From positions 1 to 64,000 of the forward strand of contig JAFLBP010000010.1 in NCBI GenBank assembly GCA_017303875.1: a DNA stretch of 64,000 bases, written 5' to 3'. This stretch comes from Chitinophagales bacterium (lineage in GTDB: Bacteria > Bacteroidota > Bacteroidia > Chitinophagales > Saprospiraceae). Position numbers and translations under genes: made by a program. This document shows positions 28,181 to 37,434 of the stretch, in pieces. Position 1 is the stretch's first letter; each line of letters begins with the position of its first letter. Below the pieces are notes generated by a model. It saw nothing but the letters and a program-made list of their open reading frames with translations. It was not told the DNA's origin and made no database searches.

Positions 28181-28337
28181 TTTTAACTATGTAAAAGCAT
28201 ATCAACTTTGCAAGGTTGTAGATGAATTTGACACACCATTCATAGCATTGGCATTGGAGCTTGATGCACCACTTTGGACAAATGATGAAAAATTAAAAGC
28301 CGCACTCCGACGGCAAGGATTCGATGCATTTATGTAG
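28161..28337 (+). pseudogene. C-terminal remnant of a PIN-domain toxin
   Basis: In the frame +1 to the antitoxin, an open stretch of 58 codons ends at TAG 28335-28337. It encodes DEFDTPFIALALELDAPLWTNDEKL, the third-acidic-residue and C-terminal region of a VapC-type PIN domain. The first half of the domain, including the start codon and N-terminal DTN-type Asp, is missing. The frame runs straight into the antitoxin 3' end, as expected from an internal deletion. The stop overlaps the 3' end of ribE on the other strand. Confidence 0.7.
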
Positions 28338-28932
28338 CCTCACCCTTCAATCGCTGCATATACGCCCCAATATATTTTCCAATAATATCAAATTCAAGAT
28401 TGACCTGATCGCCGGGGCGCAAGGCATGAAAATTGGTATGTTCCCAGGTATATGGAATAATAGCAACTGAAAACAGGTCGTTTTGTGGCTCCACAACCGT
28501 CAGGCTGATGCCGTTGATGCATACAGAGCCTTTATCCACCAATAAATGCAGGGCCGTCGGCTCGTAACGAAAACTGCAAAGCCAGGAGCCACCCTGCTCC
28601 TGAATGTCCACACAAGTACCAACCGTATCTACGTGGCCCTGAACGATATGCCCGTCTAAGCGTCCGTTCATGGGCAGGCATCGCTCCAGATTAACCAGTG
28701 CGCCGGGTTGCCAGGCGCCCAGATTGGTGCGTTTAAGTGTTTCCGCGACCGCTGTCACTGTATGCGTATTGCCTGTTTGCTGCACCACCGTCAGGCAGGC
28801 CCCGTTGTGGCTCACACTTTGGTCTATTTTCAGTTCTTTTGAAATAGACGATTCAATCGTAAAGTGTACATTGCTTTGATCCTGCTCCACCTGCACAACC
28901 TTGCCGGTTGCTTCTATAATTCCTGTAAACAT
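28330..28932 (-). CDS. ribE: Riboflavin synthase, alpha subunit
   Basis: A 200-residue protein made of two similar lumazine-binding barrels. The first begins MFTGIIEATGKV and carries NGACLTV; the second begins GHIVQGHVDTVG and carries NGISLTV. It catalyses dismutation of two 6,7-dimethyl-8-ribityllumazine molecules to riboflavin. It is monocistronic and convergent with the PIN remnant. Confidence 0.96.
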   Translation of the reverse strand: MFTGIIEATGKVVQVEQDQSNVHFTIESSISKELKIDQSVSHNGACLTVVQQTGNTHTVTAVAETLKRTNLGAWQPGALVNLERCLPMNGRLDGHIVQGHVDTVGTCVDIQEQGGSWLCSFRYEPTALHLLVDKGSVCINGISLTVVEPQNDLFSVAIIPYTWEHTNFHALRPGDQVNLEFDIIGKYIGAYMQRLKGEAT

Positions 28933-28970
28933 TCCAATCAGAATTTTCAGATTAAACCATTGATGGCATC

Positions 28971-29290
28971 AAAAAGTTGCCACGAATACACGAATGGCGC
29001 CGCCCCCGGCATTCTCTAAAACACAAAAACACTCCAAAATTCATCGTTCATCACTCATCGTTCATCGTTACAAAAAGTTGCCACGAATACACGAATGGCG
29101 CTGCCCCCGACATTCTCTAAAACACAAAAACACGCAAACACAAAAACACTCCAAAATTCATCGTTCATCACTCATCGTTCATCGTTACAAAAAGTTGCCA
29201 CGAATACACGAATGGCGCCGCTTCCGGCATTCTCTAAAACACAAAAACACGCAAACACAAAAACACTCCAACATTCATCGTTCATCGTTC
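28971..29290. repeat. Three tandem copies of a 101-117 base spacer repeat
   Basis: Copies start at 28971, 29072 and 29189. Each reads aaaaagttgccacgaataca, then gaatggcgc, a cggcattctctaaaacac segment, cacaaaaacac words and ttcatcgttcatc words ending gttac. Copies 2 and 3 have an extra 16 bases (gcaaacacaaaaacac). Non-coding; it fills the 357-base gap between ribE and the oxidoreductase and contains the same cacaaaaacac and ttcatc words as other spacers in the window. Confidence 0.8.
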
Positions 29291-30441
29291 TAAAAACTTA
29301 TCCACTTCTTACTGCTTTTGCCCGAGGCAATCACTTTTTCGATGAATTGCATGCCGCGTACGCCATCCTGAACGGAAGGAAAATCGGTGAACATCGGATC
29401 GGGTTCACGGCCTTCAATTCGGGCGCGGACGCAGTGTGCGAAGTTGCGGTAGATATTGGCAAAGGCCTCCAGGTAACCTTCCGGGTGGCCGGCGGGAATG
29501 CGGGCATGCGCCAGAGATTCAGGGTACAGGCGGCCGAAGCCGGTGCGGTACACCTGCATGGGTTTATCGAGCCAGCGAACGATCAGGGAGTTAGGCTCCA
29601 TTTGTCGCCATTCGAGGCCGCCCTTTTCGCCATATACGCGGATATTGAGGTTGTTTTCTTCGCCTGCGCAGATCTGGCTGGCGGTGAGGATGCCGCGTGC
29701 ACCGTTGTTGAAACGCAGGAGCACATTGCCATCGTCGTCGAGCAGCCGCCCGGGCACGAGGGTGCTGATGTCGGCGCAAAGTTCGGAGATACGCAGGCCG
29801 GTGATGTATTCGGCGAGGTTTTCGGCATGGGTTCCGATGTCGCCCATAGCGCCGGCGATACCGCTTTTAGAGGGGTCGGTGCGCCAGGCCGCCTGTTTGT
29901 TGCCATCCGCTTCGAGGTGGGTGCTGAGCCAGCCCTGCGGGTATTCGACGACCACTTTACGGATGGCGCCGAATTCGCCGTTTCGGATCATCTGCCGGGC
30001 TTGTTTCACCATTGGGTAGCCCGTATAGTTATGGGTGAGGGCAAAGATTTGTCCTGTTTTTTCTACAATTTTTTCTAAGGTCAGTGCCTCCTTGAGGTTG
30101 AAGGCAAGCGGTTTGTCGCAGATCACGTGGAACCCGTTTTCGAGCGCCATTTTGGCGGGTGCGAAATGGACGTGGTTGGGCGTAACGATGGAAACGAAAT
30201 GCATGCGTTTTTCGGGGCGCAGGCGTTTCTCGCGACGAATCATTTCATCAAAGGAACCGTAGCAGCGGTCTTCGGGCAGGCCCAATTGTGCACCTGAGGC
30301 TTTGGATTTTTCCGGATCGCTGCTGAAAGCGCCGCAAACGAGTTCAATTTCGCCGTCGATGGCAGCAGCCATGCGGTGTACCGCACCAATAAATGCGCCG
30401 ATGCCGCCACCGACCATACCCATTCTGATCTTCTGTTTCAT
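29290..30441 (-). CDS. Gfo/Idh/MocA-family oxidoreductase
   Basis: NAD(P)-dependent dehydrogenase of 383 residues. Rossmann start RMGMVGGGIGAFIGAVHRMA; the conserved ICDKPLAF (Lys-Pro, about residue 110) and catalytic-region GAMGDIGTHAENL are visible; the C-terminal alpha/beta domain is intact to GKSSKKWISF. Members oxidise sugars, inositols or related polyols; the substrate cannot be deduced here. It is monocistronic; its stop abuts the tandem spacer repeats. Confidence 0.9.
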   Translation of the reverse strand: MKQKIRMGMVGGGIGAFIGAVHRMAAAIDGEIELVCGAFSSDPEKSKASGAQLGLPEDRCYGSFDEMIRREKRLRPEKRMHFVSIVTPNHVHFAPAKMALENGFHVICDKPLAFNLKEALTLEKIVEKTGQIFALTHNYTGYPMVKQARQMIRNGEFGAIRKVVVEYPQGWLSTHLEADGNKQAAWRTDPSKSGIAGAMGDIGTHAENLAEYITGLRISELCADISTLVPGRLLDDDGNVLLRFNNGARGILTASQICAGEENNLNIRVYGEKGGLEWRQMEPNSLIVRWLDKPMQVYRTGFGRLYPESLAHARIPAGHPEGYLEAFANIYRNFAHCVRARIEGREPDPMFTDFPSVQDGVRGMQFIEKVIASGKSSKKWISF

Positions 30442-30675
30442 ACCGTTTTAAAATTTTGCGGCTAAAATCCGGAGAAGGATTTGGAATTTCCCAATTTACC
30501 TGCATATTTTTGCATCGTTAATCAGGGATACTGAAAATCAGATTTTTCATTTCAATATATCTTTCTGATTTTGAGCGCCTTGTGCAACCTGTAACTGGCT
30601 ATACCTTTATTCCTCAACATTTTTCCGGGCTTGTGGCTTAACGCAAGGCGCCGGAATACAAATTGGCTTTTCCTC

Positions 30676-32754
30676 ATGTCGCTTCGAGCGCTCCCCTTTG
30701 TGCGTCTGTTGGCGCCCTTCCTTCTCGGTATTTTCCTGTACGCCTGGGCTGAACTCCCCTTTCCACCCTTCTTGTGGCCATTTTTCCTGTTGTACACCCT
30801 CGCATTACCCCTCATATTGCTGTATCGCTATGCCTGGCGATATCGCTGGGTAGCAGGTGTCTTACTCGGCGGCTGGCTGCTGCTCCTCGGCTGGAGCCGC
30901 GCTACCCTGCACGATGAGCGCCGACAGGCCGGGCATTTCAGCCATCACCTCAACGGGCAAGCGCAATGGTTCAGTGGCTGGGTGTATGAAAGTCCCGGCG
31001 GCGGTACTTTTGAAAAAATTCCGCTGCGGGTAGATTCCATCGACGGGCAGGCCGTTTGCGGCAATCTGTTATTGTTTGTCCGGCCGGACAGCCTGTACCA
31101 AAGTCCGCGTTACGGTGAGCATTTGCGCGCACGGGTGCGTGTGCTGCCCGTACAAGGCCCGCAAAACCCCGACGCTTTTGATTATCGCCGTTTTCTGCAT
31201 TTCAAAAACATTCATTATCAGGCGTTTGTACAACCCGACACCCTGATACGCGCTCAAGGCAACTCAGGTACCTGGTACTGGCATGCAGCCTATTATTGCC
31301 GCGATCAGGCGCTGGCAACCCTGGCCCGCCACTTCCCTGAGGAGGACGAATATGCGGTAGCTTCTGCGCTTTTGCTGGGCTACAAAGAAGACCTGTCGGA
31401 TGAGCTGCAAACAGCTTACGTCAACACCGGTTCCATGCACGCGCTGGCGGTTTCCGGCTCACATGTGGGCATGTTGTATGCAGGCTTGTTGTTTGGGCTG
31501 GGCTGGTTGCAAGGACGGGGCAAACGCGGGCGCTGGGGCGCGACCTTGCTGATTCTGGCCGCTATCTGGGCCTTTACATTTATTACCGGCGCTACGGCTT
31601 CCGTGCTTCGGGCGAGTTTGATGTTCAGCATTTTTTTGTTGGGCAAAAACCTGTTCTGGCGCGAAGTTTCGGTCTGGAATGTACTGGCTACTTCGGCGAT
31701 GTTGCTGCTCTGGAACGATCCTTTTCTTTTGTTCGACGCGGGGTTTCAGCTCTCGTATGCGGCGGTTGCAGGTATGGTGTTCTTTTACCCACGTTTTTTC
31801 CGCTTGTCGCCTATTTTTAAAAACCGCATTGTAGAAGAAGCCTGGAAAGCACTGCTGCTCGGTTGTGCTGCGCAATTGGGCACTTTACCCCTTGCCTTGT
31901 ATTATTTTCATCAATTTCCCTTGTATTTCTGGCTATCCGGCTGGGTAGTGATGCTGGGCGGCGCCCTGTTTATGGCGGGTGGCGCGGCACTGATTGCATT
32001 AGACTGGTGCTGGCCGGCCGCGGCAGCGTATTTGGGTAAAGCACTGGGCTATATGCTCTGGGGACTGAACTGGCTCATTCGCAACATCAGCAAACTACCC
32101 GGCAGCACCCTCGACGGAATCTGGCTGAACGAATGGGCGGCCTGGTTGCTCGCGCTGGCGCTGGTCTGTGGGGCTGCCGCGTTTGCCCTGCGCCGAAAAC
32201 GCTGGTATTGGGCAGGCATGAGCCTTCTGTTGGTGTTGGGCGTAGCGCGTTTGCGGCGTACGCTGGATCAGCGGGAACAGGCGGGCCTGACGGTTTATGC
32301 CATTTCCAAGCACAGTCTTGTGGATATTTTTGAAGGACAAACCGTGTATACCTTCCCCAGCACCGCCAACGACAAACAATTGCGTTTTGCCGCGCAGCAG
32401 CACCGCTGGGCAATGGGAGCAAGGCGGCAGATCATTCAGGATCCGAAGCAGCATTTTTCAGGAAAAAAGGTCAGTATGGAAGGCGCTTTTATAAAAATTA
32501 AGGATAAAAAAGTGCTTTGGATAAACGGGCAGATGCCGCTGCCCGACAGCCTGAATTTACCCCTGCATGCCCTTTTGCTGAGCAACAATCCGGAAATTGA
32601 ACTTGAAAAAATACTGCGGGAATGCCGTATCGGCATCGTGGTTTTTGACCGGAGCAATACCCGGAAAAATTGTCGGAACTGGACGGAAATTTGTCTAAAA
32701 ATGGGTGTTCCCAGCCATGACATCGCCGAAAAAGGCGCTTTTTGTCTGCAATAA
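30676..32754 (+). CDS. comEC: ComEC/Rec2-family DNA uptake channel
   Basis: Membrane protein of 692 residues. N-terminal membrane helices and an OB-like DUF4131 region (to about 200), then the competence domain with the hallmark GSMHALAVSGSHVGMLY (about 252-268) and seven or more membrane helices to about 520. The C-terminal tail of about 165 residues contains no HxHxDH, so the metallo-beta-lactamase domain of longer ComEC proteins is absent, as in many Bacteroidota. ATG 30676 is preferred to an upstream TTG. First gene of a plus-strand run with a ComEA-like protein, tsaE and ald. Confidence 0.9.
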   Translation: MSLRALPFVRLLAPFLLGIFLYAWAELPFPPFLWPFFLLYTLALPLILLYRYAWRYRWVAGVLLGGWLLLLGWSRATLHDERRQAGHFSHHLNGQAQWFSGWVYESPGGGTFEKIPLRVDSIDGQAVCGNLLLFVRPDSLYQSPRYGEHLRARVRVLPVQGPQNPDAFDYRRFLHFKNIHYQAFVQPDTLIRAQGNSGTWYWHAAYYCRDQALATLARHFPEEDEYAVASALLLGYKEDLSDELQTAYVNTGSMHALAVSGSHVGMLYAGLLFGLGWLQGRGKRGRWGATLLILAAIWAFTFITGATASVLRASLMFSIFLLGKNLFWREVSVWNVLATSAMLLLWNDPFLLFDAGFQLSYAAVAGMVFFYPRFFRLSPIFKNRIVEEAWKALLLGCAAQLGTLPLALYYFHQFPLYFWLSGWVVMLGGALFMAGGAALIALDWCWPAAAAYLGKALGYMLWGLNWLIRNISKLPGSTLDGIWLNEWAAWLLALALVCGAAAFALRRKRWYWAGMSLLLVLGVARLRRTLDQREQAGLTVYAISKHSLVDIFEGQTVYTFPSTANDKQLRFAAQQHRWAMGARRQIIQDPKQHFSGKKVSMEGAFIKIKDKKVLWINGQMPLPDSLNLPLHALLLSNNPEIELEKILRECRIGIVVFDRSNTRKNCRNWTEICLKMGVPSHDIAEKGAFCLQ

Positions 32755-32787
32755 ATTCATCACAGCTCAATAAAATTATTCAAAACC

Positions 32788-33921
32788 ATGTCTACGCTAT
32801 CCAAATTCTTTCATTTCAGCCGCTCCGAGCGGCTCGGCGCCCTGTTGCTCAGTTTAGCCTGCGCGCTTACATTTATCACCCCTGAAATTTTAGCCTGGTG
32901 GGACGGCAACTTGTTCCACGCCTCCGACACTCCACCATCGCTGCTTCCGGTGGCCGAAGCCGACAACAACCGCGGGCAGCAAAGCACTGCCGAGCCGATG
33001 GCTGCTGCGCTTTTTCACTTTGATCCCAACAACGCCGATGCCGCCACTTTTGAGCGCCTGGGTTTGTCGCCCCGGCTGGCGCGAACCATCTTAAAATACC
33101 GGGAAAAAGGTGGCAAATTCCGATCCACCGAGGATTTTCAAAAAATATGGGGTCTGGAAAAAAGCGATTATGAGCGCCTGGCGCCCTTTATCGACATTCC
33201 GGAAACTCAAGCCCGTTTTGCCGATAAAAAAGCAGAAAAACAAACAGAATTATTCAATTTTGACCCAAATTCGGCATCTGAAGAGGAGTTGCTGCGTTTG
33301 GGCATCCCGGAAAAAGCGGTGCAAACCATGCTCAAATATCGCGAAAAAGGCGGCAGGTTTCGCGCTGCCGAAGACCTGAAAAAGCTCTATTCCCTTCGAG
33401 CCGAAGACGCCGAGCGCCTCGCCCCTTTTGTGCAGATTGCCGCCGCCAACCCGCCTGCCCCGGCCATGTATCAGGGCGGTGGCGGCAACAACAGAACCTA
33501 TTCCAAAAGCAGTTTTACGGGCACGCTCGACATCAACCGCGCCTCCGTTGAGCAGTGGCAACAACTTCCGGGCATCGGCGAGCGGCGAGCCCTGGCAATA
33601 GTCAATTACCGGGAGTTGCTGGGCGGTTTTTTGAGTGTTGCGCAAGTAGGCGAAACCCGTGCGTTGCCCGATAGTGTTTTTCGGCAAATTGAGCCCCTGC
33701 TGGCGCTGGAATACCGCGACATCCGGAAGCTCAACCTCAACGCCGCCTCTGTTGAGGATTTGGACAAACATCCGTACATCAGCAAAAAACAGGCAGAAAT
33801 GCTGGTGCGCTACCGCGAGCAACACGGCGGCTACCGACAAACAGGCGATTTGAAGCAAATCATCGCCATTGCCGACCCACAGTGGCTTCGCAAGATTGAT
33901 CCGTATGTAGATGTAAAGTAA
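32788..33921 (+). CDS. Helix-hairpin-helix protein (ComEA-like), four HhH repeats
   Basis: Protein of 377 residues with one N-terminal membrane segment (about 15-35) and four HhH units of about 60 residues. Each begins FDPN/LDIN/LNLN and contains a KYREKGG- or NYRELLGG-type turn (starts near 73, 154, 247 and 311). ComEA proteins usually have one or two HhH units; four indicates an extended periplasmic DNA-binding rod. The gene lies 33 bases after comEC, supporting a role in DNA uptake across the envelope. Confidence 0.87.
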   Translation: MSTLSKFFHFSRSERLGALLLSLACALTFITPEILAWWDGNLFHASDTPPSLLPVAEADNNRGQQSTAEPMAAALFHFDPNNADAATFERLGLSPRLARTILKYREKGGKFRSTEDFQKIWGLEKSDYERLAPFIDIPETQARFADKKAEKQTELFNFDPNSASEEELLRLGIPEKAVQTMLKYREKGGRFRAAEDLKKLYSLRAEDAERLAPFVQIAAANPPAPAMYQGGGGNNRTYSKSSFTGTLDINRASVEQWQQLPGIGERRALAIVNYRELLGGFLSVAQVGETRALPDSVFRQIEPLLALEYRDIRKLNLNAASVEDLDKHPYISKKQAEMLVRYREQHGGYRQTGDLKQIIAIADPQWLRKIDPYVDVK

Positions 33922-33954
33922 AAATTGCATCTTTGCAGGTAAAACCGAGCTGAT

Positions 33955-34383
33955 TTGGAATTTACCCTGCACGATCCCGCCGAACTGGATGCGGTGATGC
34001 CGCAAATACTTGAACACCTCCGGGAACGCCGTTTTATAGCCTTGCATGGCGAAATGGGCGCGGGTAAAACGACATTTACCCGCGCCTTCTGCCGTGCACT
34101 GGGTGTGGAAGAACAGGCCTCCAGCCCGACTTTTGCCATCGTCAACGAGTATCATTTCCAGGATGCCGGGGGCAAAACTGCGCTTGTAGGGCATTTCGAC
34201 CTCTACCGCCTGAAAAATGAACAGGAACTGTTCGATATCGGGTTTGAGGATTTATTGGATACCTATCAGTGGTGTCTGATTGAGTGGCCCGAGCTGGCTT
34301 TGCCTTATTTGCCTGCCGGGCAAAGCGCAAATATTTATCTGAACTTCCTTGAACAAAACGTGCGACAACTTATAATTTTGTAG
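33955..34383 (+). CDS. tsaE: tRNA threonylcarbamoyladenosine biosynthesis ATPase TsaE
   Basis: P-loop ATPase of 142 residues with Walker A GEMGAGKTTFTRA (about 33-45), the SPTFAIVNEYH segment and HFDLYRL. It supports TsaD/TsaB in making t6A37 of ANN-decoding tRNAs. The start is TTG 33955; no ATG is available upstream of the conserved FTLHDPAEL. It ends three bases before ald. Confidence 0.93.
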   Translation: MEFTLHDPAELDAVMPQILEHLRERRFIALHGEMGAGKTTFTRAFCRALGVEEQASSPTFAIVNEYHFQDAGGKTALVGHFDLYRLKNEQELFDIGFEDLLDTYQWCLIEWPELALPYLPAGQSANIYLNFLEQNVRQLIIL

Positions 34384-34386
34384 CTG

Positions 34387-35580
34387 ATGGAAACTTTATC
34401 CGTACCACAGGTTCAGGCTGAAACGCTGCGCATTACGCCCAAGCAGCAGCGCATGATTATTGGTGTTCCGAAAGAGCAATCGCCTTCGGAAAACCGGGTG
34501 CCCTTAGTGCCGCATTCGGTTACCAGTCTGGTTGCGCACGGGCATCAGGTTATCGTGGAGGCTGGCGCGGGCTTAAAAGCCAAATACAGCGATCACGAGT
34601 ATTCGGAAGCCGGCGCGCAAATTGTGCACAGCGCCGAAGAAGCCTTCAAGGCGGATGTATTGTTAAAAGTTGCACCGCCCACTTTGGCAGAAATTGAGCT
34701 GATGCACCCCAATCAGGTGTTGATCTCACCGATACACCTGCCTTTGCTGGATGCGGATTACATCCTGAGCCTGCAACGCAAACGCGTCATTGCCCTGGCG
34801 ATGGAGTACATCCGCGACGACCATACGAGCCAGTATCCCATCGTTAATGTGATGAGTGAAATTGCCGGCATCAGCGCCATTCTGATTGCGGCGGAATTGC
34901 TGGCCACCAATCGCGGTGGCAAAGGCGTGTTGTTGGGGGGTATTGCAGGGGTACCGCCTGCCAAAGTGATCATCCTGGGCGCTGGCGTCGTAGCAGAATT
35001 TGCCACACGCACTGCCCTTGGATTAGGCGCCGAGGTGCGTATTTTTGATAACAACGTCTACAAACTGATGCGCCTGCAAAATCAGGTGGGGCGTCAGTTG
35101 CATACTTCGGTCATCAACCCCATACACCTGCGCGAGCAACTGCTCACGGCAGATGTGGCCATCGGCGCTATCCACTCCGCGCAGGGGCGTACGCCGGTTG
35201 TGGTGTCGGAAGACGTGGTGCGCCGTATGAAACCCGGCTCCGTGATTGTAGATGTCAGTATCGACCAGGGCGGCTGTTTTGAAAGCTCTGAAGCGACGAC
35301 ACATGAGCGGCCGGTCATTGAAAAACACGGTATTATGCACTATTGTGTGCCCAATATTGCTTCGCGTACCGCCCGCACCGCCTCCGATGCCATCAGCAAC
35401 ATCCTGACCTCCATTCTGCTGCGTGCCGAAAATGGCGGTATTCTGCAACTTATCACTTCGCAGGAAGGCCTGCGCAACGGCGTCTACACCTATAAAGGTT
35501 GCCTGACCAATGCCTACCTCGGCGAACGTTTCCAGATCAAAAGTACGAATTTGGAGTTGTTGATCACTTCAGTGTTCTGA
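34387..35580 (+). CDS. ald: Alanine dehydrogenase
   Basis: A 397-residue member of the alanine dehydrogenase/transhydrogenase family. A 25-residue extension precedes IGVPKEQSPSENRVPLVPHSV. Substrate-site Lys and His lie in the N-terminal domain (GLKAKYSDHEY); the NAD-binding GxGxxxxxxA is at VIILGAGVVAEFATRTALGLGA. The C-terminal IASRTARTASDAISN is typical. It converts alanine to pyruvate and ammonia. Last gene of the comEC-to-ald run. Confidence 0.88.
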   Translation: METLSVPQVQAETLRITPKQQRMIIGVPKEQSPSENRVPLVPHSVTSLVAHGHQVIVEAGAGLKAKYSDHEYSEAGAQIVHSAEEAFKADVLLKVAPPTLAEIELMHPNQVLISPIHLPLLDADYILSLQRKRVIALAMEYIRDDHTSQYPIVNVMSEIAGISAILIAAELLATNRGGKGVLLGGIAGVPPAKVIILGAGVVAEFATRTALGLGAEVRIFDNNVYKLMRLQNQVGRQLHTSVINPIHLREQLLTADVAIGAIHSAQGRTPVVVSEDVVRRMKPGSVIVDVSIDQGGCFESSEATTHERPVIEKHGIMHYCVPNIASRTARTASDAISNILTSILLRAENGGILQLITSQEGLRNGVYTYKGCLTNAYLGERFQIKSTNLELLITSVF

Positions 35581-35780
35581 GTGTTTTAGAGTTTTTGTGT
35601 TTATGTGTTTTAGTGTTTTAGTGTTTGGGGGACACGCAATCTTACATTGTATTTTTTTTAATATAAAAAGACTCTATACCTCATAAGCATCAAAGCACTT
35701 AACGCCCAAAACACAAAAACACAAAAACACAAAAACTCTAAAACACCAAAACTCTAAAACACCAAAACACAAAAAAAAAC
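35581..35780. repeat. Inverted arrays of gtgtttt / aaaacac words
   Basis: Tandem variants of gtgttttagagttttt (35580-35626) face tandem variants of aaaacacaaaaacac (35707-35779) in inverted orientation around an AT-rich centre. Words of the same type occur in the crtA, mnmE and 29-kb spacers. Non-coding. Confidence 0.65.
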
Positions 35781-35791
35781 TCATCCTCACC

Positions 35792-36970
35792 TTGTCTCCA
35801 CGCGAACTATTCCTGCGCCATGTTGCGCAGACCTCTCCTTTCCCGCTGGCCCTTGAGATTGAACGGGCGGAAGGCATTTACCTGTACGATCGTACCGGCA
35901 AAGCCTACCTGGATCTGATTGCCGGAATCGGGCCGAGCGTTCTGGGGCACCGTTTCCCGGCGGTGCAGGCTGCGGTGGAAGCCCAGTTGAACCGCTATTG
36001 GCATACGCTGGTATACGGAGAATATGTGCTGGCGCCGCAGGTGGAGCTGGCTACTTTGCTCGCAGAAAATCTTCCCGGCCTGGATGCCACTTACTTCGTC
36101 AACTCGGGTGCGGAAGCCACGGAAGGGGCGATGAAATTAGCCAAACGCCTGAGCGGACGTTATGAATTTGTAGCCTGCCGAAAGGCTTATCACGGCAGTA
36201 CGCAAGGAGCGGCGAGCCTGATGTCGCCTACCGATTTTACACGGGCGTTTCAGCCTTTGCTGCCAGGCATCAGGCATATAAACTACAACCATTTTGAAGA
36301 CCTTTCACGCATTACGGAGCGTACAGCAGCCGTGATTGTAGAAACCGTACAAGGCGAAGCAGGGGTAATTCCACCAGATCCGGCCTGGTTGCCGGCCTTG
36401 CGTGCACGCTGTACCGAAACCGGCGCTTTACTGATTTTAGATGAAATTCAGGCGGGTTATGGGCGTACCGGTTCGCTTTTTGCCTTTAGTCAGTATCATA
36501 TCGTTCCCGATATTTTGCTCCTGGCCAAAGGATTTGGCGGCGGCATGCCCCTGGCTGCTTTTGTTGCTTCGCGCGCGCACATGCAGGCGCTCACGCACGA
36601 CCCCGTGCTGGGCCATATCACAACCTTTGGCGGACATCCGGTAGCGGCAGCGGCCGGACTGGCTACACTAAAAGAATTATTACATGGCGGCTGGCTGGAG
36701 CAAGTGCCCGAGAAGGCAGCTTTATTCCGAAGTTTAATAGAAAATCACCCGGCAGTACAGGAATTGCGCAGCGCCGGTTTATGGTTTGCCATTGATGTAG
36801 GCGACAATGAAAAAGTGCAGCGGGTAATTCAGCATTGTCTGAAAGCCGGGTTGATTACCGACTGGTTTTTATTCAACGACCGCAGTTTGCGGGTAGCGCC
36901 ACCGCTGACCATCACGAAAGCCGAGATTGAAAAGGCTTGTGGCATTTTGTTGGAGGCACTGTCACACTAA
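35792..36970 (+). CDS. Class III aminotransferase
   Basis: PLP enzyme of 392 residues: substrate/PLP segment NSGAEATEGAMKLA (104-117), Asp217 in LDEIQAGYGRTG, Schiff-base Lys246 in LLLAKGFGGGMPL, and FGGHPVAAAAG. Acetylornithine/ornithine- or 4-aminobutyrate-type activity is plausible; no arginine or GABA genes are adjacent, so the substrate is open. The start is TTG 35792, with no ATG upstream that is not in the spacer repeat. Its 3' end overlaps the Rrf2 gene by nine bases (convergent). Confidence 0.87.
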   Translation: MSPRELFLRHVAQTSPFPLALEIERAEGIYLYDRTGKAYLDLIAGIGPSVLGHRFPAVQAAVEAQLNRYWHTLVYGEYVLAPQVELATLLAENLPGLDATYFVNSGAEATEGAMKLAKRLSGRYEFVACRKAYHGSTQGAASLMSPTDFTRAFQPLLPGIRHINYNHFEDLSRITERTAAVIVETVQGEAGVIPPDPAWLPALRARCTETGALLILDEIQAGYGRTGSLFAFSQYHIVPDILLLAKGFGGGMPLAAFVASRAHMQALTHDPVLGHITTFGGHPVAAAAGLATLKELLHGGWLEQVPEKAALFRSLIENHPAVQELRSAGLWFAIDVGDNEKVQRVIQHCLKAGLITDWFLFNDRSLRVAPPLTITKAEIEKACGILLEALSH

Positions 36971-37381
36971 GGCTGTTTGCCGCAAATCGGCGAGGGTTTT
37001 ATTTTCCAGTACATTTAAAATAGCGTCGCGGGCTTCGATGAAGAGGTCGTGAATGCGGCACTGCGTTTGGTCGCAGGATTCGCAGGGCTGGTAAAAGTAT
37101 AGGCTGACACAAGGCAACATGGCAATAGGGCCTTCGACAATGCGGATGACATTGGCCAGCGAGGTTTTTTCCGGTTCGGTGCGCAGCATATAGCCGCCGC
37201 CTTTACCTTTTTTACTGTCGAGAATATCATGGTGCCGTAGTTCCAGGAGGATATTCTCCAGGAATTTAAGCGGAATGTGCTTTTTTTCAGCAATTTCACT
37301 GATGAGCACCGGCCCCTGGTTGTAATGTGCAACCAGGTATTCGAGTGCCTTGAGCGCGTATTGCGTTTTTTTGGATAACAT
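36962..37381 (-). CDS. Rrf2-family transcriptional regulator
   Basis: The 139-residue regulator has an N-terminal winged helix-turn-helix (KTQYALKALEYLV...LISEIAEKKHIPLKFLENILLELRHHDIL) and the Rrf2 wing KKGKGGGYML. The effector region holds four cysteines, Cys91, Cys100, Cys103 and Cys108 (PCESCDQTQC), able to bind an Fe-S cluster as in IscR or to sense redox state. Alternatively it may be a CymR-like cysteine-metabolism regulator. Two matching palindromes in the window (37400-37422 and 39264-39286) are its likely operators; the first overlaps its own promoter region, implying autoregulation. Divergent from the peroxiredoxin gene. Confidence 0.9.
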   Translation of the reverse strand: MLSKKTQYALKALEYLVAHYNQGPVLISEIAEKKHIPLKFLENILLELRHHDILDSKKGKGGGYMLRTEPEKTSLANVIRIVEGPIAMLPCVSLYFYQPCESCDQTQCRIHDLFIEARDAILNVLENKTLADLRQTALV

Positions 37382-37399
37382 GATCGGTTTGAATTTTAT

Positions 37400-37422
37400 T
37401 AGTCCACTTTTTTTATAGACTA
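37400..37422. promoter_or_regulatory. Putative Rrf2 operator 1
   Basis: 23-bp imperfect palindrome with outer arms TAGTC/GACTA and extended ATTAGTC/GACTAAT. It matches operator 2 (39264-39286) at 19 of 23 positions. It lies 18 bases upstream of the Rrf2 start and 12 bases upstream of the plus-strand TACCTTTG box, over the -33 region, so binding should block the peroxiredoxin promoter and probably that of the regulator itself. Confidence 0.7.
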
Positions 37423-37434
37423 ATATTTTTTTAG

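Noticed and set aside
30552..30815. Arg/Lys-rich 87-codon minus-strand frame over the comEC start
   Set aside because: The basic composition made it look like a small ribosomal protein, but it lies antisense to comEC codons and matches no ribosomal protein motif.
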